In this document: positions 17,361-25,462 of the stretch, piece after piece | Layout: each line of letters starts with the position of its first letter | How positions within the stretch are numbered: the first letter of the stretch is position 1 | NCBI RefSeq assembly: GCF_016908935.1 | Contig: NZ_JAFBEV010000009.1 | Span: 40,155 to 104,154 of the forward strand | DNA from: Sporolactobacillus spathodeae | Lineage (GTDB): Bacteria; Bacillota; Bacilli; Bacillales; Sporolactobacillaceae | Direction: 5' to 3' | DNA length: 64,000 nucleotides | Translations under genes and position numbers: made by a program | Notes under the pieces: generated by a model | What the model saw: only the letters and a program-made list of their open reading frames with translations | Databases searched by the model: none | Told to the model about the DNA's origin: nothing

Positions 17361-18632
17361 TTACAAAACGAGCTTAAACGGTGCCTCAAGATAGTTTTTG
17401 ATTGTTTTCAAAAATTCTGCTGCCTGAGCGCCGTCTACCACTCGGTGATCAAATGTTAGACTTAGCGGTAGCATGCTGCGCCGTTCAAGTGATTCACCAA
17501 CATACACCGGCTGATCAGTAATTTGGCCGACACCGAGAATTCCCGTTTCTGGTGGGTTAAGAACCGGTGTGAAAAATCCAACGCCGTAAGTTCCTAGAGA
17601 AGTCACCGTAAATGTGGAACCACTCAGCTGCAAAGCATTCATCTGTCCAGAACGCGCAGCTTTACTTGCCTTGCGAATTTCACGTGAGAGAACACTTAAC
17701 GATTTCTTATCCGCATCTTTAATCACCGGGACTACAAGCCCCTCATCCAATGCAACCGCAACGCCAAGATGGACATCCGCGAATTCCGTAATCGTGTCGT
17801 TCTCAAGCAGACTGTTCATTTTTTTATGTTCCAAAAGCGATTGAATGACTGCTTTTGCGATAAAATCAGTGACTGTTAATCGGACTTCATCGTCGATTGG
17901 ATACGCGGCACGCGCCTGTTTCTGAAAAGCAAGCAACGCTGTGACATCCGCAGTTGTCTGTAAGGTCAGTTGCGCACTTTCCTGCAAACTGCTGTACATC
18001 CGAGCAGCGATTACTTTACGCATGCCACTCATTTTCCTACTCGTACCGCCAGTCAAAGCAACGGATGCTATTTCCGTTTGCGGTTGACTGGTCGACTTTT
18101 CGGCCTTCAAAGACGTAGTCAATTGTTCCGCGGCCTTCTCATCCGCACGATCCTTTACCGCCAAAGCGACATCTGCTTTCGTAATTCGCCCGAGCGGACC
18201 CGTACCTGTCACTACGCTCAGATCGATAGCCTCCGCTTTGGCCAATCTTCTCGCTGCAGGCGAAATACGCAGACGCGCGACAGGCGCAGCTTCTTTTTCT
18301 ACTTCTACTTTTACGGCTGGTTTCAGCGTGTCCTGCACAGAAGCAACAGGCGCAGGAGCCACTTCCTGTGTATTTTCAGTGGGAATAGCCTCCCCGGCTT
18401 GACCGATATAGCCAAGCGCTTTGCCTATCGCCACAACGTCATCTGCCTCAGCTTCAATGTCAAGTAAAATTCCGTCTTCTGGTGCTTCAATCTCTTTTTC
18501 GATTTTATCGGAACTGATTGAAACAACAGATTCGCCTTTTTTTACTGTGTCTCCTTTACTTTTCAGCCATTCGACAACAGTACCCTCGGACATGCCCATC
18601 CCCATTTTAGGCATAATGATTTCTGTAGCCAT
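17361..18632 (-). CDS. acoC: Acetoin dehydrogenase E2 (dihydrolipoyl acetyltransferase)
   Basis: 423-residue E2: lipoyl domain (1-78; lipoyl Lys43 in 'SISSDKIEKEIEAP', the acetoin-type variant rather than ETDKA), a Pro/Ala-rich linker, the peripheral subunit-binding domain (RISPAARRLAKAEAIDLSVVTGTGPLGRITKADV) and a catalytic domain ending with 'DHRVVDGAQAAEF'. It transfers the acetyl group from the E1 product to CoA. ATG at 18632 follows GGGAGG. It reads in the same direction as acoA-acoB but is separated from acoB by 690 bp of tandem repeats. No dedicated E3 gene follows. Confidence 0.88.
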   Translation of the reverse strand: MATEIIMPKMGMGMSEGTVVEWLKSKGDTVKKGESVVSISSDKIEKEIEAPEDGILLDIEAEADDVVAIGKALGYIGQAGEAIPTENTQEVAPAPVASVQDTLKPAVKVEVEKEAAPVARLRISPAARRLAKAEAIDLSVVTGTGPLGRITKADVALAVKDRADEKAAEQLTTSLKAEKSTSQPQTEIASVALTGGTSRKMSGMRKVIAARMYSSLQESAQLTLQTTADVTALLAFQKQARAAYPIDDEVRLTVTDFIAKAVIQSLLEHKKMNSLLENDTITEFADVHLGVAVALDEGLVVPVIKDADKKSLSVLSREIRKASKAARSGQMNALQLSGSTFTVTSLGTYGVGFFTPVLNPPETGILGVGQITDQPVYVGESLERRSMLPLSLTFDHRVVDGAQAAEFLKTIKNYLEAPFKLVL

Positions 18633-18650
18633 ACCATTTCCTCCCTTCAT

Positions 18651-19260
18651 AAGAAAAACAGGCTACGCCTGGTCTTTATTTGTATCAATTGCGCTTCGGC
18701 TGCTCGCTTGCCGCGGGCGATCCGTGAGCCTCCTCAGACAGTCTAGAATCTGCGGGGTCTCACTTGGCTCGCTTTTCCCGCAGGCGTCTCGCACCTTCGC
18801 TCCATTTTATGCTTTCTTATCTTTTAAGAAAACAGGTTACGCCTGGTCTTTATTTGTATCCATTGCGCTTCGGCTGCTCGCTTGCCGCGGGCGATCCGTG
18901 AGCCTCCTCAGACAGTCTAGAATCTGCGGGGTCTCACTTGGCTCGCTTCTCCCGCAGGCGTCTCGCACTTTCGCTCCATTTTATGCTTTCTTATCTTTTA
19001 AGAAAACAGGCTACGCCTGGTCTTTATTTGTATCCATTGCGCTTCGGCTGCTCGCTTGCCGCGGGCGATCCGTGAGCCTCCTCAGACAGTCTAGAATCTG
19101 CGGGGTCTCACTTGGCTCGCTTCTCCCGCAGGCGTCTCGCACTTTCGCTCCATTTTATGCTTTCTTATCTTTTAAGAAAACAGGCTACGCCTGGTCTTTA
19201 TTTGTATCAATTGCGCTTCGGCGCTTGCCGCGGGCGATCCGTGAGCCTCCTCGTACAAGC
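18651..19260 (+). repeat. Tandem array, 3.5 units of the 174-bp dispersed repeat (copies D1-D4)
   Basis: Units begin at 18651, 18826, 19000 and 19174 (periods 175, 174, 174) and are nearly identical. Each has a leading hairpin (CAGGC-TAC-GCCTG in D1, D3, D4), the GCTTCGGCTGCTCGCTTGCC core, CTGCGGGGTCTCACTTGGCT, CCCGCAGGCGTCTCGCAC and a tail TTTTATGCTTTCTTATC. D4 has a short deletion and stops after GTGAGCCTCCTCG. It fills the acoB-acoC gap. Confidence 0.95.
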
Positions 19261-19322
19261 AAAAGTCTGTTACTTTCTTTATTTATGAAAGAACGACTCT
19301 GCTGAATAAACCGGGTAAAAGT

Positions 19323-20357
19323 TTATACAGTTGTAAAAACACGATCCCCAACCATCGTTTGAAAGGCTGCGAGAATTTTCTCCGGTGACGGCATATAAAT
19401 TTTCTCCAGTGCAGGAGAAAATGGAACAGGGCTATGCGGCGCAGTAACCCGTTTAATTGGCGCATCAAGATAATCAAAAGCTTTATCACCGACGATTGCG
19501 GCTATATCCGTCGCAGCACTGCAGCGCGGATATGCCTCATCAACGATAATCAACCGTCCCGTTTTCTTTACCGATTCAATGATTGTTCCTTCATCTAGTG
19601 GCGAAAGTGTACGCGGGTCAATAACTTCAGCCTCAAAGCCTTTTTTTGCCAATTGGTCAGCCGCTTTCATCGCTGTAAAGACCTGCTTGCCAATACCGAC
19701 AATAGTCAGATCGGAGCCTTTGCGTTTAATCTCCGCCTTGCCAAATGGAATCGTATAGAAACCTTCACCAACTTCACCTTTCATTGAATAAAGGGTTTTA
19801 TCTTCAAAAACGATGACTGGATCATCATCGAAAATTGCCTGAAGCAAGAGCCCTTTCATGTCGTATGGATTGCTCGGCACAACAACCTTGAGACCCGGAA
19901 TGTGTGTAAAAATGGCATACAGGCTCTGCGAATGCTGCGCTGCCGCATTGAATCCAGCACCGTCAATCGTCCGGATAGTTAGCGGCACTTTTGCTTTTCC
20001 GCCAAACATATAATGGAATTTAGCCGCTTGATTCATTACTTCGTCAAGACAGCTGCCGATAAAGTCATTAAACATCAGTTCAGCAATTGGCCGCAGTCCG
20101 GTTGCCGCCGCGGAAACGGCAGCCCCCATATACCCTGCCTCGGCGATCGGCGTATCGATTACACGATCTCGACCGAATTCCTCAACAATTCCCTTCGTAA
20201 CACCGAAAACGCCTCCCCATGCGCCTTGATCCTGAAGATGATCGACTTCAGCACCTCCAGCAACGTCTTCGCCGATCAAAATAACGTTCTCGTCTTTGCG
20301 CATCGCCTGGCGAACAGCGTCGTTTATCGCTTCTGAATAAGACATTTTGACTGACAT
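19323..20357 (-). CDS. acoB: Acetoin dehydrogenase E1 beta subunit
   Basis: 344-residue transketolase-type beta subunit: 'ENVILIGEDVAGGAEVDHLQDQGAWGGVFGVTKGIVEEFG', 'RVIDTPIAEAGYMGAAVSAA' and a C-terminal 'EAEVIDPRTLSPLD' transketolase_C domain. With AcoA it cleaves acetoin using ThDP. The start at 20357 is preceded by GGAGGTGAG. It lies 30 bp after acoA. The insertion-rich stretch 'AEVDHLQDQGAWGG' is typical of AcoB rather than of PDH E1 beta. Confidence 0.9.
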   Translation of the reverse strand: MSVKMSYSEAINDAVRQAMRKDENVILIGEDVAGGAEVDHLQDQGAWGGVFGVTKGIVEEFGRDRVIDTPIAEAGYMGAAVSAAATGLRPIAELMFNDFIGSCLDEVMNQAAKFHYMFGGKAKVPLTIRTIDGAGFNAAAQHSQSLYAIFTHIPGLKVVVPSNPYDMKGLLLQAIFDDDPVIVFEDKTLYSMKGEVGEGFYTIPFGKAEIKRKGSDLTIVGIGKQVFTAMKAADQLAKKGFEAEVIDPRTLSPLDEGTIIESVKKTGRLIIVDEAYPRCSAATDIAAIVGDKAFDYLDAPIKRVTAPHSPVPFSPALEKIYMPSPEKILAAFQTMVGDRVFTTV

Positions 20358-20387
20358 CTTTCTCACCTCCGAATGATTTGAACACAT

Positions 20388-21383
20388 TCAATAAGAAACA
20401 TATACATCGGTTGTTGTCTCTGAGCGGTCCGGGAACGGACTGTCCTCACTGAATTGAATGGCATGTGCCACCGCGTCTTGCACTTGGCTATCAATGGCAC
20501 TGATCTCCTCATCTGTAAGGAGTTTAGTGTTTTTCACGGCGTTCTGGAATCGAAGAATACAATCATCTTCAGCGATCGCCTTTTCTTGTACTTCTTTATC
20601 TTTATAAGTCTGAGTATCGCCTTCGAAGTGCCCATAATCTCTGTAGGTCAGGCATTCGAGAATCGTTGGCCCTTCACCTTTGCGCGCGCGATCAACCGCC
20701 TTGCCGGCGGCTTCATATACAGCCATCAGATCGCGGCCATCAACTGTATCACCGGCAATCTTGTATACTTTTGCAAAATCAGATATGCGATCAGCCGCGG
20801 CAGCATAGTCAAAAGTAGATGCTTCGCCGAAACCATTATTCTCGCACACAAAAATAACAGGCAATTTCCAAATGGCAGCCATGTTTACCGCTTCATGGAA
20901 CGTTCCGTGATTGCTTGCACCATCGCCAAAAAAACAAACCGCTACATTATCCGTTTTCTTGACTTTCGCCGTCAATCCCGCACCGATAGCAAGCGGCAAT
21001 CCAGCGCCAACAATACCATTCGCACCGAGCATTCCCTTGGAAACATCGGCAATATGCATGGATCCGCCTTTACCTTTGCACAACCCTGTAGCACGTCCAA
21101 AAATTTCCGCCATCATGCCATCCAAATCACAACCCTTGGCGATGCAGTGACCATGACCGCGGTGTGTACTTGTGATCTTGTCATCATCGGTCAAATGTGC
21201 GCAAACACCCACAGCAACTGCTTCTTCTCCAGCATAGAGATGAACAAACCCGGGGATTTCACCTTTTTCGAAAATTTCATGAACGGCGTTTTCAAACTGG
21301 CGAATCTCCTGCATTTTCTGGTAAATCCACTTGGCTTTGTCAACAGTCATCTCTTTGTAGGAAGTTTCTGTTCCAGCTTGCAT
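20388..21383 (-). CDS. acoA: Acetoin dehydrogenase E1 alpha subunit (ThDP-binding)
   Basis: 331-residue E1 alpha with the ThDP/Mg motif 'FFGDGASNHGTFHEAVNMAAIWKLPVIFVCENNGFGE' and 'STHRGHGHCIAKGCDLDGMMAEIFGRATGLCKGKGGSMH', closely like Bacillus AcoA including the C-terminal DVYVSY. ATG at 21383 follows GGAGG. It is the first gene of the cluster, behind a promoter with a CRE just downstream of the -10. Confidence 0.9.
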   Translation of the reverse strand: MQAGTETSYKEMTVDKAKWIYQKMQEIRQFENAVHEIFEKGEIPGFVHLYAGEEAVAVGVCAHLTDDDKITSTHRGHGHCIAKGCDLDGMMAEIFGRATGLCKGKGGSMHIADVSKGMLGANGIVGAGLPLAIGAGLTAKVKKTDNVAVCFFGDGASNHGTFHEAVNMAAIWKLPVIFVCENNGFGEASTFDYAAAADRISDFAKVYKIAGDTVDGRDLMAVYEAAGKAVDRARKGEGPTILECLTYRDYGHFEGDTQTYKDKEVQEKAIAEDDCILRFQNAVKNTKLLTDEEISAIDSQVQDAVAHAIQFSEDSPFPDRSETTTDVYVSY

Positions 21384-21432
21384 GATGATTCCTCCCATCG
21401 TTTACCGCCTGATTCAATTTCTCAGCATGGTG

Positions 21433-21484
21433 TGTAAGCGGTTTCTTACGTATTTATCTTAATTCTGCTCTTTACTCATTGCAA
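21433..21484 (-). promoter_or_regulatory. acoA promoter with CcpA (CRE) site
   Basis: Minus strand: TTGCAA (21484-21479), a 17-nt spacer, then TAAGAT (21461-21456). TGTAAGCGGTTTCT at 21433-21446 matches the CRE consensus TGWAANCGNTNWCA at 13 of 14 positions and lies just downstream of the -10, where CcpA would block transcription. Confidence 0.6.
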
Positions 21485-21501
21485 GAAATAAGCCTTGAAA
21501 T

Positions 21502-21517
21502 TGTGACATTTGTTACA
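21502..21517. promoter_or_regulatory. Crp/Fnr-type half-palindrome between acoA and amtB
   Basis: TGTGA-CATTTG-TTACA matches TGTGA-N6-TCACA at nine of ten defined bases. It is centred about 60 bp upstream of the predicted acoA start of transcription, a usual activator position for this regulator family. Confidence 0.4.
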
Positions 21518-21634
21518 AATGAATCAGCTAATAAACACCTTTGAAATGGGGGAATAAGAACAAGTTATAGGTATGAACAAAATGTGATTTTTGAAAAGGC
21601 TTTCAAAAATAAATGAATATTTTTAATATTTAGT

Positions 21635-21665
21635 TGTTAAATTTGCTGACATCTTATGTTATACT
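21635..21665 (+). promoter_or_regulatory. GlnR/TnrA-type box and -10 of amtB
   Basis: TGTTA-AATTTGC-TGACA (21635-21651) fits TGTNA-N7-TNACA exactly. It overlaps the place of the -35 for the TATACT -10 at 21660-21665, so occupancy would most simply repress. Confidence 0.6.
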
Positions 21666-21698
21666 AGTTCCATCATAAACGAGGGGAGAATTCATTTA

Positions 21699-22988
21699 AT
21701 GAAAGCAACTGCAGACGCAATTACTTTAAGCTTGGATTCATTATGGATTTTGATCGCAGCAATCTTAGTTATTTTTATGCAAGCCGGTTTTGCCTTCCTT
21801 GAATCAGGCTCGCTTCGTAGTAAAAACGCGGGGCATATCACTGGGAAACAGATTATCACCCTGGCGATTTCTTCAATTGCCTTTTGGGCTTTCGGTTACG
21901 GTATCGCATTTGGAAAAGGCAATGACTTCGTCGGTACATCATCGTTTTTTCTAAGCGGTGTGCCAAGTGGTCATGACTCAATCTTCTTCTTATTCCAATT
22001 GGCCTTTGCCGCTGTATCATTGGCCATTGCATGGGGCGGTTTTGCAGAACGCGCCAAATTGTCTGTATATTTTATTTTTGGTACTTTATTCGTTATTTTT
22101 ATCTATCCGGTTGTTGGTCACTGGGTATGGGGCGGCGGCTGGTTGAGCAAACTCGGCATGCAGGACTTCGCCGGTTCAACCGTTGTCCATCTTCAAGGTG
22201 CAACTGCCGCTCTCGTTGCAACATTGCTTCTTGGTAAACGAATTGGCAAATTTAAAGACGGCAAGCCAGTAGCAATTCCAGCACATAATATTCCATTCGT
22301 ATTCCTTGGTACATTTATTCTCTGGCTTGGCTGGTTCGGTTTCAACGCAGGAAGCACGGTTTCAACGGGTGCTGTCACAGAAGGTTACGGTCAGTTCTTC
22401 GGTTATGTTGCTCTGACAACTAACCTGGCTGCTGCTGGCGGCGCACTTGGCGCTTTGTTCACTGCCATGATTTTGTCTAAAAAAGCAGATATCGGTGCAA
22501 TGTGCAATGGCGTTCTCGCCGCACTTGTTGCTATCACTGCTTCTTGTGCATTCGTTGAACCTTGGGCAGCAATCGTTATCGGCGCATTTGCTGGCGCGTT
22601 CACGTACTGGACTTCGATTTTCTTCGAAGCTAAAGGCCTTGATGATCCGATTTACGCTTTCTCTGTTCACGGTATTTCTGGTATCATTGGTACGCTTTCC
22701 ACTGGTTTCTTTGCCGCTCCTGAACTTGTTAAAGTAGCTGGTGTCGGCAAACCAGGTTTGTTCTATGGTGGCGGATTCTACCAGCTTGGCGTTCAGACGC
22801 TTGGTGTCGCTGCAGCATTTGTTTTCGTACTTGTCGCATCATTCGTTATCCTCGGCATTATGAAAGCAACGATGGGTCTGCGTGTATCCCGTGAAGCTGA
22901 AATTGCTGGTCTCGATATCAGCGAACATGGTGCTTACGGATACGGAGAAATGGATGCAGAAGCTGTTGCCGCAGCTGAAGCAAAATAA
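21699..22988 (+). CDS. amtB: Ammonium transporter AmtB/NrgA
   Basis: 429-residue Amt-family channel of about eleven membrane helices: 'LVIFMQAGFAFLESGSLRSKNA', the pore region 'AWGGFAERAKL', the twin-His region 'FAGSTVVHLQGATAALVA' and 'FSVHGISGIIGTLSTG'. It imports ammonium. AGGGGAG precedes the ATG. No glnK/nrgB follows; a strong terminator comes 17 bp after the stop, so the PII partner must be elsewhere or absent. Confidence 0.95.
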   Translation: MKATADAITLSLDSLWILIAAILVIFMQAGFAFLESGSLRSKNAGHITGKQIITLAISSIAFWAFGYGIAFGKGNDFVGTSSFFLSGVPSGHDSIFFLFQLAFAAVSLAIAWGGFAERAKLSVYFIFGTLFVIFIYPVVGHWVWGGGWLSKLGMQDFAGSTVVHLQGATAALVATLLLGKRIGKFKDGKPVAIPAHNIPFVFLGTFILWLGWFGFNAGSTVSTGAVTEGYGQFFGYVALTTNLAAAGGALGALFTAMILSKKADIGAMCNGVLAALVAITASCAFVEPWAAIVIGAFAGAFTYWTSIFFEAKGLDDPIYAFSVHGISGIIGTLSTGFFAAPELVKVAGVGKPGLFYGGGFYQLGVQTLGVAAAFVFVLVASFVILGIMKATMGLRVSREAEIAGLDISEHGAYGYGEMDAEAVAAAEAK

Positions 22989-23004
22989 GATTATCGAAAC
23001 GCAA

Positions 23005-23038
23005 AAAATCCTGCCTTAATTGAGGCAGGATTTTTTTT
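23005..23038 (+). terminator. Intrinsic terminator after amtB
   Basis: AATCCTGCCT-TAATTG-AGGCAGGATT perfect 10-bp stem followed by seven T. A second hairpin, AACTGGAC/GTCCAGTT, lies at 23074-23099. Confidence 0.92.
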
Positions 23039-23108
23039 GCCGACTGGAGAAAAAATATACGTTGTCAACAAATAAGAACTGGACAGTTTTGTCCAGTTCT
23101 TTCTTACA

Positions 23109-23180
23109 AGATAAGAAAGCACGAAAAATAGAGTGCAGGCGCGAGAAGCCGGAGCGCGACAGGGCGCAGCCAAGTTTTTC
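23109..23180 (-). repeat. Dispersed intergenic repeat, copy E (truncated, reverse orientation)
   Basis: Read on the minus strand it begins CTTGGC-TGC-GCC and ends CACTCTATTTTTCGTGCTTTC, the start and tail of the family with most of the centre deleted. Confidence 0.6.
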
Positions 23181-23257
23181 TAATACATTCTAAAAAGCAC
23201 AAGATTCCTCAGATTGAGTCATAAGAAATGACGATCTAACAAAACGCCAGCTCCCCG

Positions 23258-24190
23258 TCACCGAGACTGGCGCTTTAATGAATAATGCCATAAATCACTG
23301 GCAAGTAGTGTTGGTCTAAATACAGCTCGTGCTTCATCAAGTAATGCCTTCTGACCCGCTTTCTGATACCTTGAACTCAAATGTGTCAGGATCAATGCTG
23401 AGACATTGGCTTCGAGCGCTTGTTGTGCCGCCTGAACCGACGTTGAATGATGATAATCATGGGCATGACGCGACTCATCGTGGCTGAATGTTGCTTCATG
23501 AATCATCAGATCAGCGTCCTGAGCAAGCGTGCGTACCGAAGCGCAAGGACGAGTATCACCGATCACAGCGATATGGCGTCCCTTTTTTTCGGGTCCAAGG
23601 AAAGGCGCTGTCGGTAGAATGCGTCCATCTGGTAACTTGACTTCCGTGGCCTCTTTAAACTGCTGATAAATCGGACCTTCCGGAATACCAAGTGCACGTA
23701 TCTTATCAATCAGCAATTCTCCAGGTTGATTTTTTTCAATGAGCCGATAACCGAAGCATTGAATCCCGTGATCCAATTCACGTGCTTCAACTTTAAAATG
23801 CGAATTTTCGTAGATGATTCCCGGTTTCTCAATTTCAATGATTTTAACCGGATAGTGTAAATGCGTTTTGGAAACGTTTAGTGTTGTCTCAACAAACTGT
23901 TTTAATCCCACAGGACCAACGAGACAAAGCTCCTGATCCGCGCCTTGAAACGAACGACTGCCAAGCACGCCAGGCAAACCATAGATATGGTCGCCATGAA
24001 GATGGGTGATAAAAACAACAGATAGTTTTGGCAACCGCACCGATGTATACAGGATTTGACGCTGGGTGCCCTCTCCGCAGTCAAAAAGCCATAGCTCGCC
24101 ATTATATTCTGGAAAACTGACGGCAAGCGAACTGACATTCCGCTCCTTTGCTGGCATGCCTGCTCCAGTTCCTAAAAAAGTAAAATCCAT
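23258..24190 (-). CDS. rnz: Ribonuclease Z
   Basis: 310-residue metallo-beta-lactamase-fold tRNA 3' endonuclease: 'FLGTGAGMPAKERNVSS', the zinc motif 'FITHLHGDHIYGLPGVL', 'VIGDTRP', 'HEATFSHDESRHAHDYHHST' and 'LILTHLSSRY'. It matures tRNA 3' ends. ATG at 24190 fits the family N-terminus. A hairpin GCGCCAG/CTGGCG spans its last codons and the stop and probably terminates it. Neighbours dinB and yqjE are also close to rnz in Bacillus. Confidence 0.93.
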   Translation of the reverse strand: MDFTFLGTGAGMPAKERNVSSLAVSFPEYNGELWLFDCGEGTQRQILYTSVRLPKLSVVFITHLHGDHIYGLPGVLGSRSFQGADQELCLVGPVGLKQFVETTLNVSKTHLHYPVKIIEIEKPGIIYENSHFKVEARELDHGIQCFGYRLIEKNQPGELLIDKIRALGIPEGPIYQQFKEATEVKLPDGRILPTAPFLGPEKKGRHIAVIGDTRPCASVRTLAQDADLMIHEATFSHDESRHAHDYHHSTSVQAAQQALEANVSALILTHLSSRYQKAGQKALLDEARAVFRPTLLASDLWHYSLKRQSR

Positions 24191-24254
24191 CACAGTCAAT
24201 CCTTTTATCATTAATCTCTATCGTTATAAAGCTCATTCAAGCCATTTGCGCCAC

Positions 24255-25445
24255 TTACTCGCTTAACAATGTTGATGCCGACTGGATCGAGCCCCTTCCG
24301 AATTGATCGTTTATCTGTTCGATCAGTTCGTATCGATGCTCTTCTTTCGCATCCTCTTTGTAGTGAAACAGGTCAAGCTGTTTGCTTGCTCCGGAAATCG
24401 GTTGAAATTCTGACAAGGTAATGCCCAAAAGGCGCACTTTCTGGCCATTCCAAATCAAACAAAACAATTTCCAAGCCGAATCAAGAATGGTTTCTTTGGC
24501 ATAGAGCGGCTGGTTCAATGTGAACTGCTTTGATTGTGTCTTCCAATCCGAATACCGAATCACAAGAGTTAGTTCATAACTTGCCACATGTTCGCCTTTG
24601 ACTTTTTTTTCAAGTTTGTCCGAAAGACCGTCTAATGTTTTTCTTATCGTTTCGATTAATCGGGTATCTTGAGGCAAAGTCACTGAATGGCCAATACTTT
24701 TGTATCGATCCCATGCATCAGGATCCACCGGACGTGCATCGATTCCATTTGCATGTTCCCATAATTTCAAGCCGTTCTGACCGTACCGCTGAAAAATGTC
24801 GCTCTGATCGCGATTAGCCAGTATTCCGATGGTAACGATTCCGATCCGCTTTAGCTTTTCTTCCGTCTTCTTTCCAACGCCGATCAAATTTCCAATCGGA
24901 AGCGGCCACATTTTTTCCTGGATATCTCGTTTTCTCAGGACAGTTAACCCAAGCGGTTTTTTCATATCCGAAGCCATCTTCGCTAGAAACTTATTCGGTG
25001 CAATGCCAATGCTGCAAGGCAATTTGAGTTTTGTCAAAATGTCTTGTTGCAACCGCTTAGCAAGTGCCAATGGGTGTTCGCCCGATGCCCGTTGACTCAG
25101 ATCCATATAGCCTTCATCTATTGATGCTTTCTCAACCTGGTCTGTGTATTGCCGCAAAAGCTGAAAGAGCAGGTCTGATGTCTTTCGGTAGCAATCAAAA
25201 TCAGGCGGCTTCACAATCAAATTAGGGCATATTTTTAGCGCCTCATGCACGGTCATCGTGGTACGAACACCTTGTCTCCGTGCCTCATAACTGCTTGTCA
25301 CAATGATGCCGTGCCGCTCTGCCTCGTTACCTGCAATCGCAAGTGGCTTACCCCGCCATTCCGGATGATGTGCGCGTTCAACAGAGGCATAAAAGCTATT
25401 CATATCCACATGAAAAATAACACGTGCCCTTTTTTGTTGTGTCAC
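24255..25445 (-). CDS. dinB: DNA polymerase IV (Y family)
   Basis: 396-residue translesion polymerase: 'FHVDMNSFYASVERAHHPEWRGKPLAIAG', the catalytic 'EKASIDEGYMDLS', 'SIGIAPNKFLAKMASDMKKPLGL' and a C-terminal little-finger domain. 'QLDLF' near the C-terminus is the beta-clamp-binding motif. I place the start at the GTG at 25445 (AGGGGG upstream), which leaves an 18-bp gap to yqjE; a TTG at 25466 would overlap it. Confidence 0.9.
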   Translation of the reverse strand: MTQQKRARVIFHVDMNSFYASVERAHHPEWRGKPLAIAGNEAERHGIIVTSSYEARRQGVRTTMTVHEALKICPNLIVKPPDFDCYRKTSDLLFQLLRQYTDQVEKASIDEGYMDLSQRASGEHPLALAKRLQQDILTKLKLPCSIGIAPNKFLAKMASDMKKPLGLTVLRKRDIQEKMWPLPIGNLIGVGKKTEEKLKRIGIVTIGILANRDQSDIFQRYGQNGLKLWEHANGIDARPVDPDAWDRYKSIGHSVTLPQDTRLIETIRKTLDGLSDKLEKKVKGEHVASYELTLVIRYSDWKTQSKQFTLNQPLYAKETILDSAWKLFCLIWNGQKVRLLGITLSEFQPISGASKQLDLFHYKEDAKEEHRYELIEQINDQFGRGSIQSASTLLSE

Positions 25446-25462
25446 ATGCCCCTGCCCCCTCT

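Noticed and set aside
18651..19260. Considered as a CRISPR array
   Set aside because: The units are 174 bp and contiguous, with no unique spacers, and no cas genes are present.
18421..19305. A 294-codon plus-strand frame with a 58-residue repeated sequence
   Set aside because: It starts inside acoC and runs through the tandem repeats; the frame stays open only because the unit (174 bp) is a multiple of three. No ribosome-binding site, and the same peptide appears out of context at other repeat copies (for example 37424-37759).
20454..21437. A 327-codon plus-strand frame antisense to acoA
   Set aside because: It overlaps acoA completely on the other strand; acoA has clear family motifs and codon pattern, and the antisense protein resembles nothing.
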